Of a stretch of 64,000 nucleotides of DNA, positions 33,821-43,304 are shown piece by piece. The position numbers and the translations under genes are program-made. The stretch is from CAZSMC01 sp964607755 (GTDB taxonomy: Bacteria > Zhuqueibacterota > Zhuqueibacteria > Residuimicrobiales > Krinioviventaceae). The notes beneath the pieces were generated by a model. The model was not told where the DNA came from, made no database searches, and saw only the letters and a list, made by a program, of their open reading frames with translations. The number at the start of each line of letters is the position of its first letter. The stretch's first letter is position 1. Location of the stretch: positions 11,293-75,292 of the forward strand of contig CAZSMC010000014.1 of NCBI GenBank assembly GCA_964607755.1, read 5' to 3'.

Positions 33821-34594
33821 ATGCAAGTTTATCTCTATCTTTCACTCATTCCGGAAGCACTAATAGCATCAATGCTTCCGCCACATGAGTTTGGCAGTTA
33901 CCTGGCTGTTGGCACACGCAAACGCACCCGGGGTGAAGCCATCTTTTTGCAAGTCGACCGTTCATTTAAGAGCAAATACTTTCGCTTGCAGGACATTGAG
34001 GAGCGCTGTCTGCCGCATGAAAATGGAGACCCCAAGCATTCTGTTTATATTTCGATTTACCGTGTTCTGGAAAATGTGCCTTTGGATGCTCTTCAAAATT
34101 TGTATTTAACCACCGACGATGGCAGAGTATTAGAACTTGAACAACAGTCTTTTGAACTCGAATCAGAAGGTGATCTGCATTTGTATCAGGAAGTGGCGCC
34201 GGTTAATCCGCTCATTGCCAGCAATCTTTCGCCGTACAAATTTTGTGAGTTTATTACGAATGAGGACAATCCGATTTTTGTCCCCAAAATAGCATTTTTT
34301 GATCTTTCTCTCAAAGGCCTGGCTGACGATCCGGAGAACGCCCCGTCAGAAGACCTGCCCTATCCGAACATGGATCATTTACGGGCCTGTCTCAAAAGTC
34401 TGCAGGAAAAGCCTGAGAAAAACACAAAAACTGTGATAAGATACATGCATCAGGATATTTTGTACAGAACCATTCAAAACGGTTTCTTTATCGGAGATAA
34501 CAAGAAATGCCTGTTCTATCCATTTCCCTCTGAACAAGAAATGGAGAGCAAACATCATGAATGGTGGAGATCTGCGACTATTGTTGGCTTTTAA
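33821..34594 (+). CDS. Uncharacterised 257-residue cytoplasmic protein
   Basis: I do not recognise a named family. The protein has no signal or membrane segment and is acidic. The opening (YLYLSLIPEALIASMLPPHEF, read in two parts: YLYLSLIPEAL and MLPPHEFGSYLAVG) is followed by GTRKRTRGEAIFLQVD and, in the middle, NLSPYKFCEFITNEDNPIFVPKIAFFD-like alternation of strands. This might be an enzyme-like fold, but no catalytic motif is evident. It ends before a strong bidirectional terminator and is transcribed alone. Confidence 0.6.
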   Translation: MQVYLYLSLIPEALIASMLPPHEFGSYLAVGTRKRTRGEAIFLQVDRSFKSKYFRLQDIEERCLPHENGDPKHSVYISIYRVLENVPLDALQNLYLTTDDGRVLELEQQSFELESEGDLHLYQEVAPVNPLIASNLSPYKFCEFITNEDNPIFVPKIAFFDLSLKGLADDPENAPSEDLPYPNMDHLRACLKSLQEKPEKNTKTVIRYMHQDILYRTIQNGFFIGDNKKCLFYPFPSEQEMESKHHEWWRSATIVGF

Positions 34595-34630
34595 TTTTCA
34601 AACACGTCGTTGATAACTTTTTAAACCAAA

Positions 34631-34665
34631 AAACGGCAGGTCTTCTTATGATCTGCCGTTTTTTT
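34631..34665. terminator. Bidirectional terminator between convergent genes
   Basis: The arms 34631-34642 and 34650-34661 pair over 12 bases (one G-U) with a seven-base loop, flanked by A-runs on the left and T-runs on the right. It terminates both the 33821-34594 gene and the opposite envelope operon. Confidence 0.9.
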
Positions 34666-34691
34666 CAACGTATTAAATTTTTTTGATAAAA

Positions 34692-35312
34692 TTATTTTTC
34701 TTGTTGGACTTGCCCTTCCAATCCGACAATATCTTCATAAGCCGCTGCCACAATGGCAAAACTGAGCGGGATGGTAAAAAGTAATCCAACGATCAGGACA
34801 AGCGCCCCGACAAAATTTAAAACGATCAGAATCAAAGCCAGCAAAAAGAATTCAACCAGATGCGCACTGGTTATTTTCCGGCTTTTTTCCATTGCAGCCC
34901 AGAAATCCAGGTTTTGCTCGACAATTAAAGCCGGTGTCAACAAATAAATTGCTGTGACAATAATTCCGGGAATAATGCACAAAGCATAGCCGATGACCGA
35001 AAAAACTGTAATCAGAATATTTGACAACACAGCGGCAACAAAAAAGTTAAAGCCCTTGCCCATGTCTCCAATGTTAACAGATTGGCCGCGCATCTTGTTA
35101 AAGATAATATAGAAAAAACTGACACAAAGTGGGCCGATAAACAAAAATTCTCCTACAATACTGCCGCTGGTAATGACAATGACAACCAAATAAATCAAGC
35201 CGATTACAATAAAGTTGGCCAGGTCAGATGTAAAAATCTCCCAGCCGCGGTTAAACCAGGCGCTGACGTTTGGCCGTTTGTCCGTTTTTTTAACCTGTTG
35301 TTCTTCGTTCAT
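34692..35312 (-). CDS. Six-helix membrane protein of unknown function
   Basis: The 206-residue protein has a polar start (WFNRGWEIFTSD) and six hydrophobic helices grouped in pairs. The segment CIIPGIIVTAIYLLTPALIVEQNLDFWAAMEKS, here split by its Pro-Gly turn, is typical of DUF975/YciC-like membrane proteins. The role is not known. It is the last gene of a three-gene envelope operon, 18 bases after the toastrack protein. Confidence 0.72.
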   Translation of the reverse strand: MNEEQQVKKTDKRPNVSAWFNRGWEIFTSDLANFIVIGLIYLVVIVITSGSIVGEFLFIGPLCVSFFYIIFNKMRGQSVNIGDMGKGFNFFVAAVLSNILITVFSVIGYALCIIPGIIVTAIYLLTPALIVEQNLDFWAAMEKSRKITSAHLVEFFLLALILIVLNFVGALVLIVGLLFTIPLSFAIVAAAYEDIVGLEGQVQQEK

Positions 35313-35330
35313 AAAAAAGCCTCCTTGAAT

Positions 35331-36182
35331 TTAATCCACATTAATCAAAAGTTCACCAAGACCTGTGGAAATAATAAGATAAAGTGAATTCTCGGCACTG
35401 TTATAATTTTCCGAATAATAATAGTGCCCCTCTTTTCTGAACCATGGCGGAACGTTTATTTCAGCGATAATAAAAGACTTGGAAATTCTCAGTTTTGAAC
35501 CTACTCTTTCGGGTATCCGGATATTCGTTTCGCCGATATCGAGATCGATTCGCGCCATTGTTTTTTTGGGCAAATCACCGTTGAAATCAAGACTTAATTC
35601 ACCTATACCTCCATTAATGTCGCCTTCTTCAAAATTGGCATTGCCCAGATTCAGCAACTTTACTTCACCGACTTTGCAGTTGACATCAAACGTATTCATT
35701 TTAACTCGATTCGGCATCGGGAAATCAACTGTCGTTTCTCCTGCCCAGTTTCGAAACTTGAAATCCGTAAGACGAATAGCATCAAATTCAAAATTAATTT
35801 CACCGGCTTTAATACGTGAATCCAGATTAATATTTGGATGGTATGGCAATTCAACACGGAGTTCAGGAGTGTAGCCATTCCCGGATTTATTTTTATTCCA
35901 GGGCCAAAAACCGGTGTCAATAGAAATCTTTAGGGTGCCGCGAGCTTTGTTAAACCGGACATCTCCGTTGCTTTTCTCATCATTATAACGCAACGAGACA
36001 TAGCAATCATTTCGTTTATTGTTACAAAAAACTTTTACTTTTGCGCCGTCAATATTCAGTTCAATTCGCAAATCGTCTGTACGGACTTGAAAAGTATCCT
36101 CATAATGAACCACACCATTTTCCGCAAACAAAAAGGCAACAGAAAACAGCATTAAAAAAATGAGATAAAAAAACGATTTCAT
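35331..36182 (-). CDS. Exported beta-repeat protein of LiaF/DUF4097 (toastrack) type
   Basis: The 283-residue protein has a Sec signal (1-20). The body is built of short repeated beta strands (INFEFDAIRLTDF, VDFPMPNRVKMNTFDVNCKVGEVKLLNLG, DLDIGETNIRIPE), each with Gly-Glu turns, as in toastrack domains. Such domains often act as envelope sensors or scaffolds. A CNNKRNDC pair may form a disulfide in the periplasm. It lies between an Omp85-type barrel and a six-helix protein, which suggests a joint envelope function (inference). Confidence 0.75.
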   Translation of the reverse strand: MKSFFYLIFLMLFSVAFLFAENGVVHYEDTFQVRTDDLRIELNIDGAKVKVFCNNKRNDCYVSLRYNDEKSNGDVRFNKARGTLKISIDTGFWPWNKNKSGNGYTPELRVELPYHPNINLDSRIKAGEINFEFDAIRLTDFKFRNWAGETTVDFPMPNRVKMNTFDVNCKVGEVKLLNLGNANFEEGDINGGIGELSLDFNGDLPKKTMARIDLDIGETNIRIPERVGSKLRISKSFIIAEINVPPWFRKEGHYYYSENYNSAENSLYLIISTGLGELLINVD

Positions 36183-36291
36183 GAGGGCACCCGAAATTTG
36201 TGTTATTTTTTATTTTATTTACGAGAAACTATCTTAAAAGTAACAATGAAAACGTGAAGATTGACTGAACAATCTTCCCGTTCGTTTACAA

Positions 36292-37968
36292 TTAGAATGG
36301 CCGGCAGATTCGTAACGTCATGTAAATATCGCCGCCGCTTCGGTCAATTCGCCGGGCGATATTAAATCGGCATGTATTATCATTAGTAGCCAGACCGATT
36401 CCGGCATCTGTTTTTAATGCGCTCCAGGTCAGGTCTTTAAAAGTATCTTCCGGCCGCACGTCCGGTTCAATTTCCTGTTTTTCGACGTATTCGTACGCGT
36501 ATTTTTTGTTATTTTCATTCGCAAACCAAGCTAAACCGCTATCCATGAACAGAATGATATCCAGTCCCAGAAAACCGGAATTACCAGCGCCCAATCGATA
36601 CTCCAGATTTCCAAGCACCATCCGGTCACCCGTCATTTCCTTGAAATCAAAGCCGCGCAATGTGGAAATGCCGCCGAGATCGAACAGGTACATCGGCGGC
36701 AACAAACCAGTCGACGTGCCACCCCTGAGTCGCAGGGCAATGTTCTCATCCCAGCTCAAAGGTTGATACCGGCGAAAGTCTAAAATATACCGGCGAAATC
36801 CATCGAGATTATTCATGTCTTTATCGGCGTGTTCGGCAAAAGCCTGGATGTACCAACCGCGAGTCGGATGGGCATCATCATTTCGCGTATCGATTGTTAG
36901 ATTAGCGGTTATGCTTTTGATATTCAACGCTGCTTTGTCACCGTACTCTGCATACAACTTGTACGGCAGCGCATTCGGATTTTGGCGAAACGACTTGTCG
37001 CCGCCAAACAGTGCCCAGTTTGTCACTTTTTTCAAGTCTGAAAATTCGTCGTCCTGGTAAGCAACTTTAAGATTTGCTGTACGTCCGAAATACTGGCGTA
37101 CATAAAAACTGTAACCTTCGCGTTTGTAGTAATCGCGGAAATCTTTTTTAAAAAGTCCGGCAGCCAGGGCATTTTCGTGATCGCCAATAATCCAGTCATC
37201 CTGGGTATCGGTGAGATTGTACAGCTCGGCACCAATACCGAACATTAACTCGGACATTGTCCAGCGTTCCAAACCGACTTTGTACTGCCACTGCTTACGT
37301 CCGAACGAATAACCCGCTTTACCGAGCAAGGCAAAATTGTGCCGGTTTTTGTGCCACCATCCGGCTTGCGGAAATTTTAGACCAATGGTAAAACCGTCCA
37401 CCCGGTTGTAATCTGCATAGACAACTTCATCGTCATCGTTTGGCCAGTCATGGCGCGGGTGTGATTTTACCGGCTTTTCAACGCGCGGGTCTCTTTTTTC
37501 TATCGAGACACCGTCATTCTCGTAATCGTCGTCGATCGGCACATCAGTAACAACGATGTCACCGCGGATAATGGCTCCACCTTCTGTCCAGACTTTGCCG
37601 TTGACGCTAATCACGTCACCTTCCACATAAGCGTTCTCTGCCACATCCACATCGCCGAAAATTGCCATTACATCGCCGTCAACCTGGCCTCTCAAATCCA
37701 GCGTGCCTTTGACCACGAGAACATCGCCGTTAACGCGTTCATCCTCTTCGATTTCCGCATTGCCTTTGAAGCTGAGCACTTTGTTATTTCGGTCAAGATA
37801 TTTTCGTTCCATGCGTTCAGCTATGTCCCGCTCACGTGGAGAAAGATCCTCGAACACATCGTTGGTGCGCGCGTAGCCCACATTGATTAAAAACAGGGTA
37901 AAAAGAATAATCAGTGCGGTTGTTAACCACAACATAAATAACATTCGTTTTGTTTTTATTGCACTCAT
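36292..37968 (-). CDS. Bactofilin-like beta-repeat domain fused to Omp85-type outer-membrane barrel
   Basis: With the ATG at 37968 (AGAGGG upstream) the protein has 558 residues. After an N-terminal hydrophobic signal/anchor (about 8-34) comes a repeated strand region (about 60-135) with VNGDVLVVKGTLDLRGQVDG, GDVMAIFGDVDVAENAYVEG and GDVISVNGKV, the bactofilin-like pattern. A charged linker follows, then a barrel with TIDTRNDDAHPTRGWYIQAF, GGISTLRGFDFKEMTG and VLGNLEYRLG, the C-terminal surface-antigen domain of Omp85 proteins. It ends in F. POTRA repeats are not evident. The bactofilin-like part in the periplasm is unusual, because bactofilins are cytoplasmic polymers. Confidence 0.8.
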   Translation of the reverse strand: MSAIKTKRMLFMLWLTTALIILFTLFLINVGYARTNDVFEDLSPRERDIAERMERKYLDRNNKVLSFKGNAEIEEDERVNGDVLVVKGTLDLRGQVDGDVMAIFGDVDVAENAYVEGDVISVNGKVWTEGGAIIRGDIVVTDVPIDDDYENDGVSIEKRDPRVEKPVKSHPRHDWPNDDDEVVYADYNRVDGFTIGLKFPQAGWWHKNRHNFALLGKAGYSFGRKQWQYKVGLERWTMSELMFGIGAELYNLTDTQDDWIIGDHENALAAGLFKKDFRDYYKREGYSFYVRQYFGRTANLKVAYQDDEFSDLKKVTNWALFGGDKSFRQNPNALPYKLYAEYGDKAALNIKSITANLTIDTRNDDAHPTRGWYIQAFAEHADKDMNNLDGFRRYILDFRRYQPLSWDENIALRLRGGTSTGLLPPMYLFDLGGISTLRGFDFKEMTGDRMVLGNLEYRLGAGNSGFLGLDIILFMDSGLAWFANENNKKYAYEYVEKQEIEPDVRPEDTFKDLTWSALKTDAGIGLATNDNTCRFNIARRIDRSGGDIYMTLRICRPF

Positions 37969-38148
37969 GATGACCCTCTCACTTTGTTCTACTGTTTTCA
38001 CTCCTTGTTACGCAAGGCTTGTGCCAATAAAGTGAGATTAAAATCTGTATTTCATGTTTGATCTTAACAATTATTTTTTATCTATTTATAACAAATTCTA
38101 AATTGCGCAGTTTTTTAATTTTTTTATTCAATTCGCGACTGTAGGATA

Positions 38149-38189
38149 TTTACACAGTAAAAAACACTCACCTGTGTAAAATTTACACA
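38149..38189. repeat. Hairpin with TTTACACA repeats over the pseudouridine synthase stop
   Basis: TTTACACAG (38149-38157) pairs perfectly with CTGTGTAAA (38172-38180), and a third TTTACACA (38182-38189) follows directly and includes the stop codon. It may act as a weak transcription end; no T-tract follows on the minus strand. Confidence 0.45.
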
Positions 38190-39154
38190 TGGGCAGTTCG
38201 CAAAACATGCACAAGTTTTTTCATATCCTCTGGCAATTCTGATTCGAAACGCATCTCTTCACCAGTGACCGGATGAACAAATGCCAGAGACATGGCATGT
38301 AACATTTGGCGTTTGAATTTTTTGAATTGACGATTGAAAAAACGAACCCGGTCCGGGGTCATTCCAGAAAGTTGTTTACCCCGGCCGCCATACGTTGTAT
38401 CCGAAAAAACAGGATGGCCCAGCGATGCCATGTGAACACGAATTTGATGCGTGCGACCAGTTTGCAAATAAAGCCGGAGCAAACTCGTTAACGCAAGTGC
38501 TTCAATGACCTCATAAAATGTGATAGCATGCTTTCCATCCGGATCGATGCGCATTTTTGTGCGATCTTTTCGATGCCGCCCAAGTGCGGCTTCAACTTTG
38601 CCGGTTTTTTCCTCAAAATGCCCCCACACAATTGCCCGGTATTCACGCTCCATTTTTCGCGCTGAAAGCTGTTTGGCTAAACCGACATGAGTGACATCAT
38701 CCTTGGCTACCACAAGAAGCCCTGAGGTGTCTTTATCCAGCCGGTGGACGAGTCCTGGCCGCTTTGTGCCACCAACATCGGACAAGCTATTGCAATGAGC
38801 TAGCAGTGCATTGACCAGAGTCCCGGTATTATTCCCATAAGCCGGATGCACCACCATCCCCGGCGGTTTGTTAACCACGAGCAAATGCTCGTCTTCAAAA
38901 AGGATGTCCAGCGGAATATCTTCCGGCTGTAGCTCCGGAGGTTCCGGCGGCGGGAAATGCACAACCACTTTATCTCCCGAACGCAACTGATATCCGGCTT
39001 TGGTGGTTTCGTTATTAACAGAGACATGCCCGGTGTCAATTAAACGCTTGATTTTTGCCCGCGTTACAGAGGTGAGTTTCGCTGCAATGAACTTGTCCAG
39101 GCGTTCTTTACAAACATCCTCTGGCACGATAAATGTCATGGTTTCTTCAGGCAT
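38183..39154 (-). CDS. rluD: RluD-type 23S rRNA pseudouridine synthase
   Basis: The 323-residue protein starts with an S4 RNA-binding domain (RLDKFIAAKLT ... VSVNNETTKAGYQLRSGD). Catalytic motif II is PGLVHRLDKDTSGLLVVAK with the active Asp, and LYLQTGRTHQIRVHMASLGHPV follows. It isomerises uridines of the large-subunit rRNA. Start at 39154 or 39139 is open; I keep the longer. It is 35 bases downstream of the sulfatase gene on the same strand. Confidence 0.92.
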   Translation of the reverse strand: MPEETMTFIVPEDVCKERLDKFIAAKLTSVTRAKIKRLIDTGHVSVNNETTKAGYQLRSGDKVVVHFPPPEPPELQPEDIPLDILFEDEHLLVVNKPPGMVVHPAYGNNTGTLVNALLAHCNSLSDVGGTKRPGLVHRLDKDTSGLLVVAKDDVTHVGLAKQLSARKMEREYRAIVWGHFEEKTGKVEAALGRHRKDRTKMRIDPDGKHAITFYEVIEALALTSLLRLYLQTGRTHQIRVHMASLGHPVFSDTTYGGRGKQLSGMTPDRVRFFNRQFKKFKRQMLHAMSLAFVHPVTGEEMRFESELPEDMKKLVHVLRTAHV

Positions 39155-39189
39155 AAAAACAGGACTTTTCGCTATTAGACGCCAGACTA

Positions 39190-41124
39190 TCAGCGAACTT
39201 TGTTCTTTGTGCTGTTCAACACATTAAGCACGCGATTAGCCACGCGCACGACATATTTGTTTTCCTTGTCTTCGAGTGCTTTTTGCAAAACCGGGATGGC
39301 AGGCCGGGCTGCCGAGCCGATCTCATCCAGCACCAGTGCTGAAGCAAGCCGCACCCATTCTGCTTTGCTTTGGAGCTCATCGATTAATATGGGCAAACCC
39401 TTTTCCACGTTGCCTTGTTTACACAGGGCACGCGCCGCAGCCACCCGCACAACTGGCGAATCGTCCTGTAATTTTCCAATCAGCTTTTCAGAAAAAACCA
39501 GAGCCTGCTTTTCCAGATTACCCAATCCGATGGCAGCCCAATAACGAATCGACGGTTCGGGATCGTTCAGTGAATCAACGAGAAATAGCCGGTCGTTTGC
39601 ATCCGGACGTCCGGCGACTGAGGCAACGTTTAACAACCGGTCGAACAGTGCTCTGCCCTCGGGGCCACGGAAAAAATGATAGCGGTGCCCGTGCTGCTGG
39701 TCGATGTTAAACAACTCTGGTTCGGAGATAAAGCCAAGGTCCAGTATCTCGCGCATCCAGTTGAGGTGAGCCTGCCACAGACGATCCTTGACATCAGCAT
39801 AATCCGGATCATTGGCCAGATTGTTGACTTGGTGCGGATCATTCTCAACATCAAATAATTCCTCCAGCGGCTTGCATTGAGTGAAATACTGGGCAGCCTC
39901 GGGTGAAAGTTCGTTGTCACCAGAAAGTTTGCGTAACTCTGTCATCATCGGGCCATTCTCACAAGAACGCATATACTGGTGATAAGGTTTGTAAGGCTGA
40001 TAATTGCGAACGTAGCGATATTTTTTATCACGCACCGTTCGAATGATATCATATCGCTCATCCATGCGGTCGCGCGCTGCAAAAACATATTCGCGCTCGG
40101 GTTTCAGGTTCCTTCCTAAAAAGGCACGACCTTGCATGTAATCCGGAACGGGAAGGTCGAGCATATTCAGAACTGTTGGAGCAAAATCGACACTGCTGAC
40201 AAGTTGATCGTCGACTGTCCCAGGCTGACCCTGATTGTTAATTCGGTATTTTTCCGGGATATAAACAATCAACGGAATATGCGTTCCGGAATCGTACACC
40301 CAGCGTTTCGCTCGCGGCATGCCGACACCATGATCTGACCAAAAGAAAACGATTGTATCTTCAGCCAACCCAGCCTCTTCGAGAGCTTTCAGATGATCAC
40401 CAACCCAGTAATCCAGGCCGGTAATCAGCTCATAGTATTGCGCCCATTGACTGCGCTGCAGTTGAGTATCGGCATAATAAGGCGGAAAGGATTCCAGATC
40501 AAAGCCATCACCCTGGCGTTGATCCGGAGTCAACTTACTGGTCACCTCGGAATGACGCTCGTCTGAAAAACGGGTCGAGCCTTCGTGCGTGAACTGGTAG
40601 TTAAAAACTGCAAAAAATGGCGTGTCGTCACCCGGACGATTTTGCCAATGCGCTTCTTTACTCGATTCATCCCAGGCAGAATCCGGAGTGATAAAATTAT
40701 AGTCCTCTTTATAATTATTGGTGCAGTAATAGCCAGCTTCTCTAATATATTCGGAAAAACATTTCATAAAATCAGGTAGATGAGGTTTATGAGATACTTT
40801 AACACCTTCTCCACCCGAACGCATGTGGTGCGTGCCCAAACTGTTGGCATATACACCGGTAATTATCGTTGAACGATTCGGCGCACATACTCCTGACACG
40901 GTGCAGGCATTTGTATATTTTATCCCTTTAGACGCCAAATTGTCCAGAACCGGGGTATGGGCATCGGGGTATCCGTAACAGCCGAGGTGAGGACTAATAT
41001 CTTCTGTGGATAGCCACAAAATATTTGGTTGCTTTTTTTGAGCTGCTCGTGTCTGCAATGTTGGCAGCATCGAACCGGCAGCGGTTATGCTCAATACTTT
41101 TAAAAAGTTTCGGCGGGTGGTCAT
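39190..41124 (-). CDS. Secreted sulfatase with C-terminal HEAT-like repeats
   Basis: The 644-residue protein has a Tat-like signal (TTRRNFLKVLSITAAG). The formylglycine Cys is C80 in CAPNRSTIITG; metal ligands lie in STEDISPHLG and FFWSDHGVGMPR. From about residue 510 there are three HEAT-like repeats (EPSIRYWAAIGLGNL, DSPVVRVAAARALC, AEWVRLASALVLDEIG). Such tails are found in sulfatases of polysaccharide degraders and may bind partners. The ribosome site AGGAG is well placed. It forms a pair with the similar gene at 48153-50033. Confidence 0.92.
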   Translation of the reverse strand: MTTRRNFLKVLSITAAGSMLPTLQTRAAQKKQPNILWLSTEDISPHLGCYGYPDAHTPVLDNLASKGIKYTNACTVSGVCAPNRSTIITGVYANSLGTHHMRSGGEGVKVSHKPHLPDFMKCFSEYIREAGYYCTNNYKEDYNFITPDSAWDESSKEAHWQNRPGDDTPFFAVFNYQFTHEGSTRFSDERHSEVTSKLTPDQRQGDGFDLESFPPYYADTQLQRSQWAQYYELITGLDYWVGDHLKALEEAGLAEDTIVFFWSDHGVGMPRAKRWVYDSGTHIPLIVYIPEKYRINNQGQPGTVDDQLVSSVDFAPTVLNMLDLPVPDYMQGRAFLGRNLKPEREYVFAARDRMDERYDIIRTVRDKKYRYVRNYQPYKPYHQYMRSCENGPMMTELRKLSGDNELSPEAAQYFTQCKPLEELFDVENDPHQVNNLANDPDYADVKDRLWQAHLNWMREILDLGFISEPELFNIDQQHGHRYHFFRGPEGRALFDRLLNVASVAGRPDANDRLFLVDSLNDPEPSIRYWAAIGLGNLEKQALVFSEKLIGKLQDDSPVVRVAAARALCKQGNVEKGLPILIDELQSKAEWVRLASALVLDEIGSAARPAIPVLQKALEDKENKYVVRVANRVLNVLNSTKNKVR

Positions 41125-41332
41125 TATGAGCTCCTGGTGTTAATCTTAACTTTTATTTCATTTGTATAACATACATATTTCTGAAATTAGAATCAATTTG
41201 CAATTCTCAAACATTAGGTGATATAGATAAAATCACAGAATTTTACCTCTTTTAAAAATACAGCTTGCTTTTTTTGTTACAGAATTCTATAATAAATGAG
41301 ATATTCATTGATAAATAATTATCGGGATTAAT

Positions 41333-42565
41333 ATGACAAAACGTTTGACCATTATCACTCTGCTATGTATAATTTCTTTGCACTGCACGCCTCAGCAAGG
41401 CAAAAGCCCGACATTTCCAATTACAGCCTGGTACGGGAATTTATCAAATCCTGTTAAATGGAATGACTTTGAACGTCTCGAAAATGCTCATTTCAACCAC
41501 ATTCTTTTAGAAACCGGCTCATTAAATGATAACCTTCGCTATCTTGACATGGCAAGTTCCATGGGCATCAAGCTTTATCTACAAGACAACCGGTTGTTGT
41601 TATTTCTTTCCGAGAATGAACAGCCAGATGCCCGCATAGACACGATTATGATGGACTATTTCGATAAAGAGTCTCTGGCAGGACTTTTTTTGATGAACAA
41701 GCCTGGACTGGAAGATCTGGCACAGCTTTCGGCATTACAGCGGAGGATTCGAAAGTCACTCGACGTGCCCATTTTTCTCAATCTCCAGCCGATTTATGCA
41801 CATCCCACTCCTCCGGACACCATGGACTATATAGATTACGTGTCAAAGTACGCGGATTCGCTCAAACCGGCACATTTGAGTTGTGCTTTGTTCCCGGTTT
41901 TCGAGGACAGGGTTCGCAAAAGCTTTTACAGCAATCTTGCCGTGCTCCGACAGGTCTCGTTGGAAAAGAACATTCCCTTTTGGGGCTCTGTTCTGGTCAC
42001 GCCTTTTTATCCGCATCCGAATATCAAGCATTCTCATATCCGAATGCCTTTATACACAGCACTGGCTTTTGGAGCTAAAGGGGTTTTATATTTTTCGTAC
42101 CGGGTTCCGGCGAATTCGGATAATCGTTCCTACCGAAACGCGATGATAAACCGGAATAACGAAACGACCAACGTTTATCAAATGGTTAAAAATATCAACG
42201 CAAAAGTCCGGCGACTCGCTCCAGTATTGTTAAAATCAACGTCTACTGGTGTTTACAATCACGATAGCCATAAGGGACATGGTTTGCCGGCCTCCCAGTC
42301 TTTGATCGACAAGATATCAAATCCGGTTGTCCTGGCCGGATTTTTCAAGGACAATACCGGGCATCGTTACATTTTGGTAGTCAACACCGATATCAGAAAC
42401 GGATGCGAAGCAGATATCTATTTCACCGACACCGTTCGTCACATCAAAGAGATTCCTAAAGATGATTCTATTCCATTGGAAGAATCATGGCGCACAAAGG
42501 AAACCAAAAAGTTGAAAATATTATTCAAATCCGGTGATGGGCGGCTTTTTCAGGTTAAAGGTTAA
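41333..42565 (+). CDS. Lipoprotein with TIM-barrel glycosidase-like fold
   Basis: The 410-residue protein has a lipoprotein signal (LLCIISLHC, Cys at about 18). The pattern ITAWYGNLSNPVKWNDFERL, FNHILLETGSL and FWGSVLVTPFYPHP, then FGAKGVLYFSYRVP, is that of beta-galactosidase-like (GH42 type) TIM barrels. A C-terminal beta region follows (HRYILVVNTDIRNG). I cannot identify both catalytic Glu residues with certainty, so activity is open. It probably acts on the cell surface together with the sulfatases. Confidence 0.6.
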   Translation: MTKRLTIITLLCIISLHCTPQQGKSPTFPITAWYGNLSNPVKWNDFERLENAHFNHILLETGSLNDNLRYLDMASSMGIKLYLQDNRLLLFLSENEQPDARIDTIMMDYFDKESLAGLFLMNKPGLEDLAQLSALQRRIRKSLDVPIFLNLQPIYAHPTPPDTMDYIDYVSKYADSLKPAHLSCALFPVFEDRVRKSFYSNLAVLRQVSLEKNIPFWGSVLVTPFYPHPNIKHSHIRMPLYTALAFGAKGVLYFSYRVPANSDNRSYRNAMINRNNETTNVYQMVKNINAKVRRLAPVLLKSTSTGVYNHDSHKGHGLPASQSLIDKISNPVVLAGFFKDNTGHRYILVVNTDIRNGCEADIYFTDTVRHIKEIPKDDSIPLEESWRTKETKKLKILFKSGDGRLFQVKG

Positions 42566-42601
42566 AAAGAATTAAAAAATACATCTATTATAACCAGTCG
42601 T

Positions 42602-42952
42602 TTACTTTTGTTCATTCAAATCAGCTATAATGTTTTGAATCGTTTTCTTTAGTTCTGGAATTTCCTTCACAATGGTATCCCATAAAAGATAATAATCAAC
42701 GCCAAAATAAGCATGAATAAGACGATCACGCATGCCTGCAATTTCTTTCCAGTAAACTGTTGAATATTTTTGTCTAATTGGTTCCGGGATATTTTTTGCA
42801 GCTTCACCTATTATTTCAAGTTATCTAATAACTGCACTTGAAGTCTTTTTATCCTGAACAAAAGTATCATAATCTATTCCTTCGACAAAATCCTGAATAT
42901 TTTCGCAGGCCTCCAAAATATCTTTTAAAAACAATCTATAATTTCTTGTCAT
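42602..42952 (-). pseudogene. hepT: HepT-type HEPN toxin with in-frame stop codon
   Basis: Reading from the ATG at 42952, 43 residues (MTRNYRLFLKDILEACENIQ ... SSAVIR) are followed by TAA at 42821-42823. The same frame then continues as LEIIGEAAKNIPEPIRQ and MRDRLIHAYFGVDYYLLW up to 42602. The second part has the HEPN RNase motif (RDRLIH, Rx4H), so the stop lies upstream of the active site. Without read-through no toxin can be made. The ATG overlaps the mntA stop (ATGA), the standard order of this toxin-antitoxin pair. One base change from a Lys codon would produce this TAA. Confidence 0.88.
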
Positions 42953-43239
42953 ATTGATACCAGATATCTGTACACATCATCCTTTATTTCATCTCTCAAA
43001 GCCCTTTGAGAAACAATATCAACTCTGCATTGCAGCTTTTGCTCCAGGAAAATGCCAAGACCGGTCAGGTCGAAAAGAGTCGCCCCTTCGTAAAAGTCTA
43101 CCAAAATATCGATATCACTATTGCTTTTCCCTTCCCCCCTTGAATAGGAACCGAATATCCCTTTGATATCCGCATTATATTTGTCCCTGGCTTCTCTCTT
43201 GACGGACCTTAGATTTTTAAGAATCTCATCTGCTGTCAT
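42949..43239 (-). CDS. mntA: MntA-type minimal nucleotidyltransferase antitoxin
   Basis: The 96-residue protein has the nucleotidyltransferase core GIFGSYSRGEGKSNSDIDILV (in parts: GSYSRGE and SDIDILVDF) with the two metal-binding Asp. In MntA-HepT systems this protein AMPylates and silences the HEPN toxin. It is open and has a good GGAG ribosome site, whereas the toxin frame is interrupted. The third Asp may be VDIVSQ. Confidence 0.9.
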   Translation of the reverse strand: MTADEILKNLRSVKREARDKYNADIKGIFGSYSRGEGKSNSDIDILVDFYEGATLFDLTGLGIFLEQKLQCRVDIVSQRALRDEIKDDVYRYLVSI

Positions 43240-43304
43240 TTTATTCTCCAGAATGAAATAAATTTGTGAGATCGAATCTCGGGCATTTTAATTATCACAT
43301 TGTA

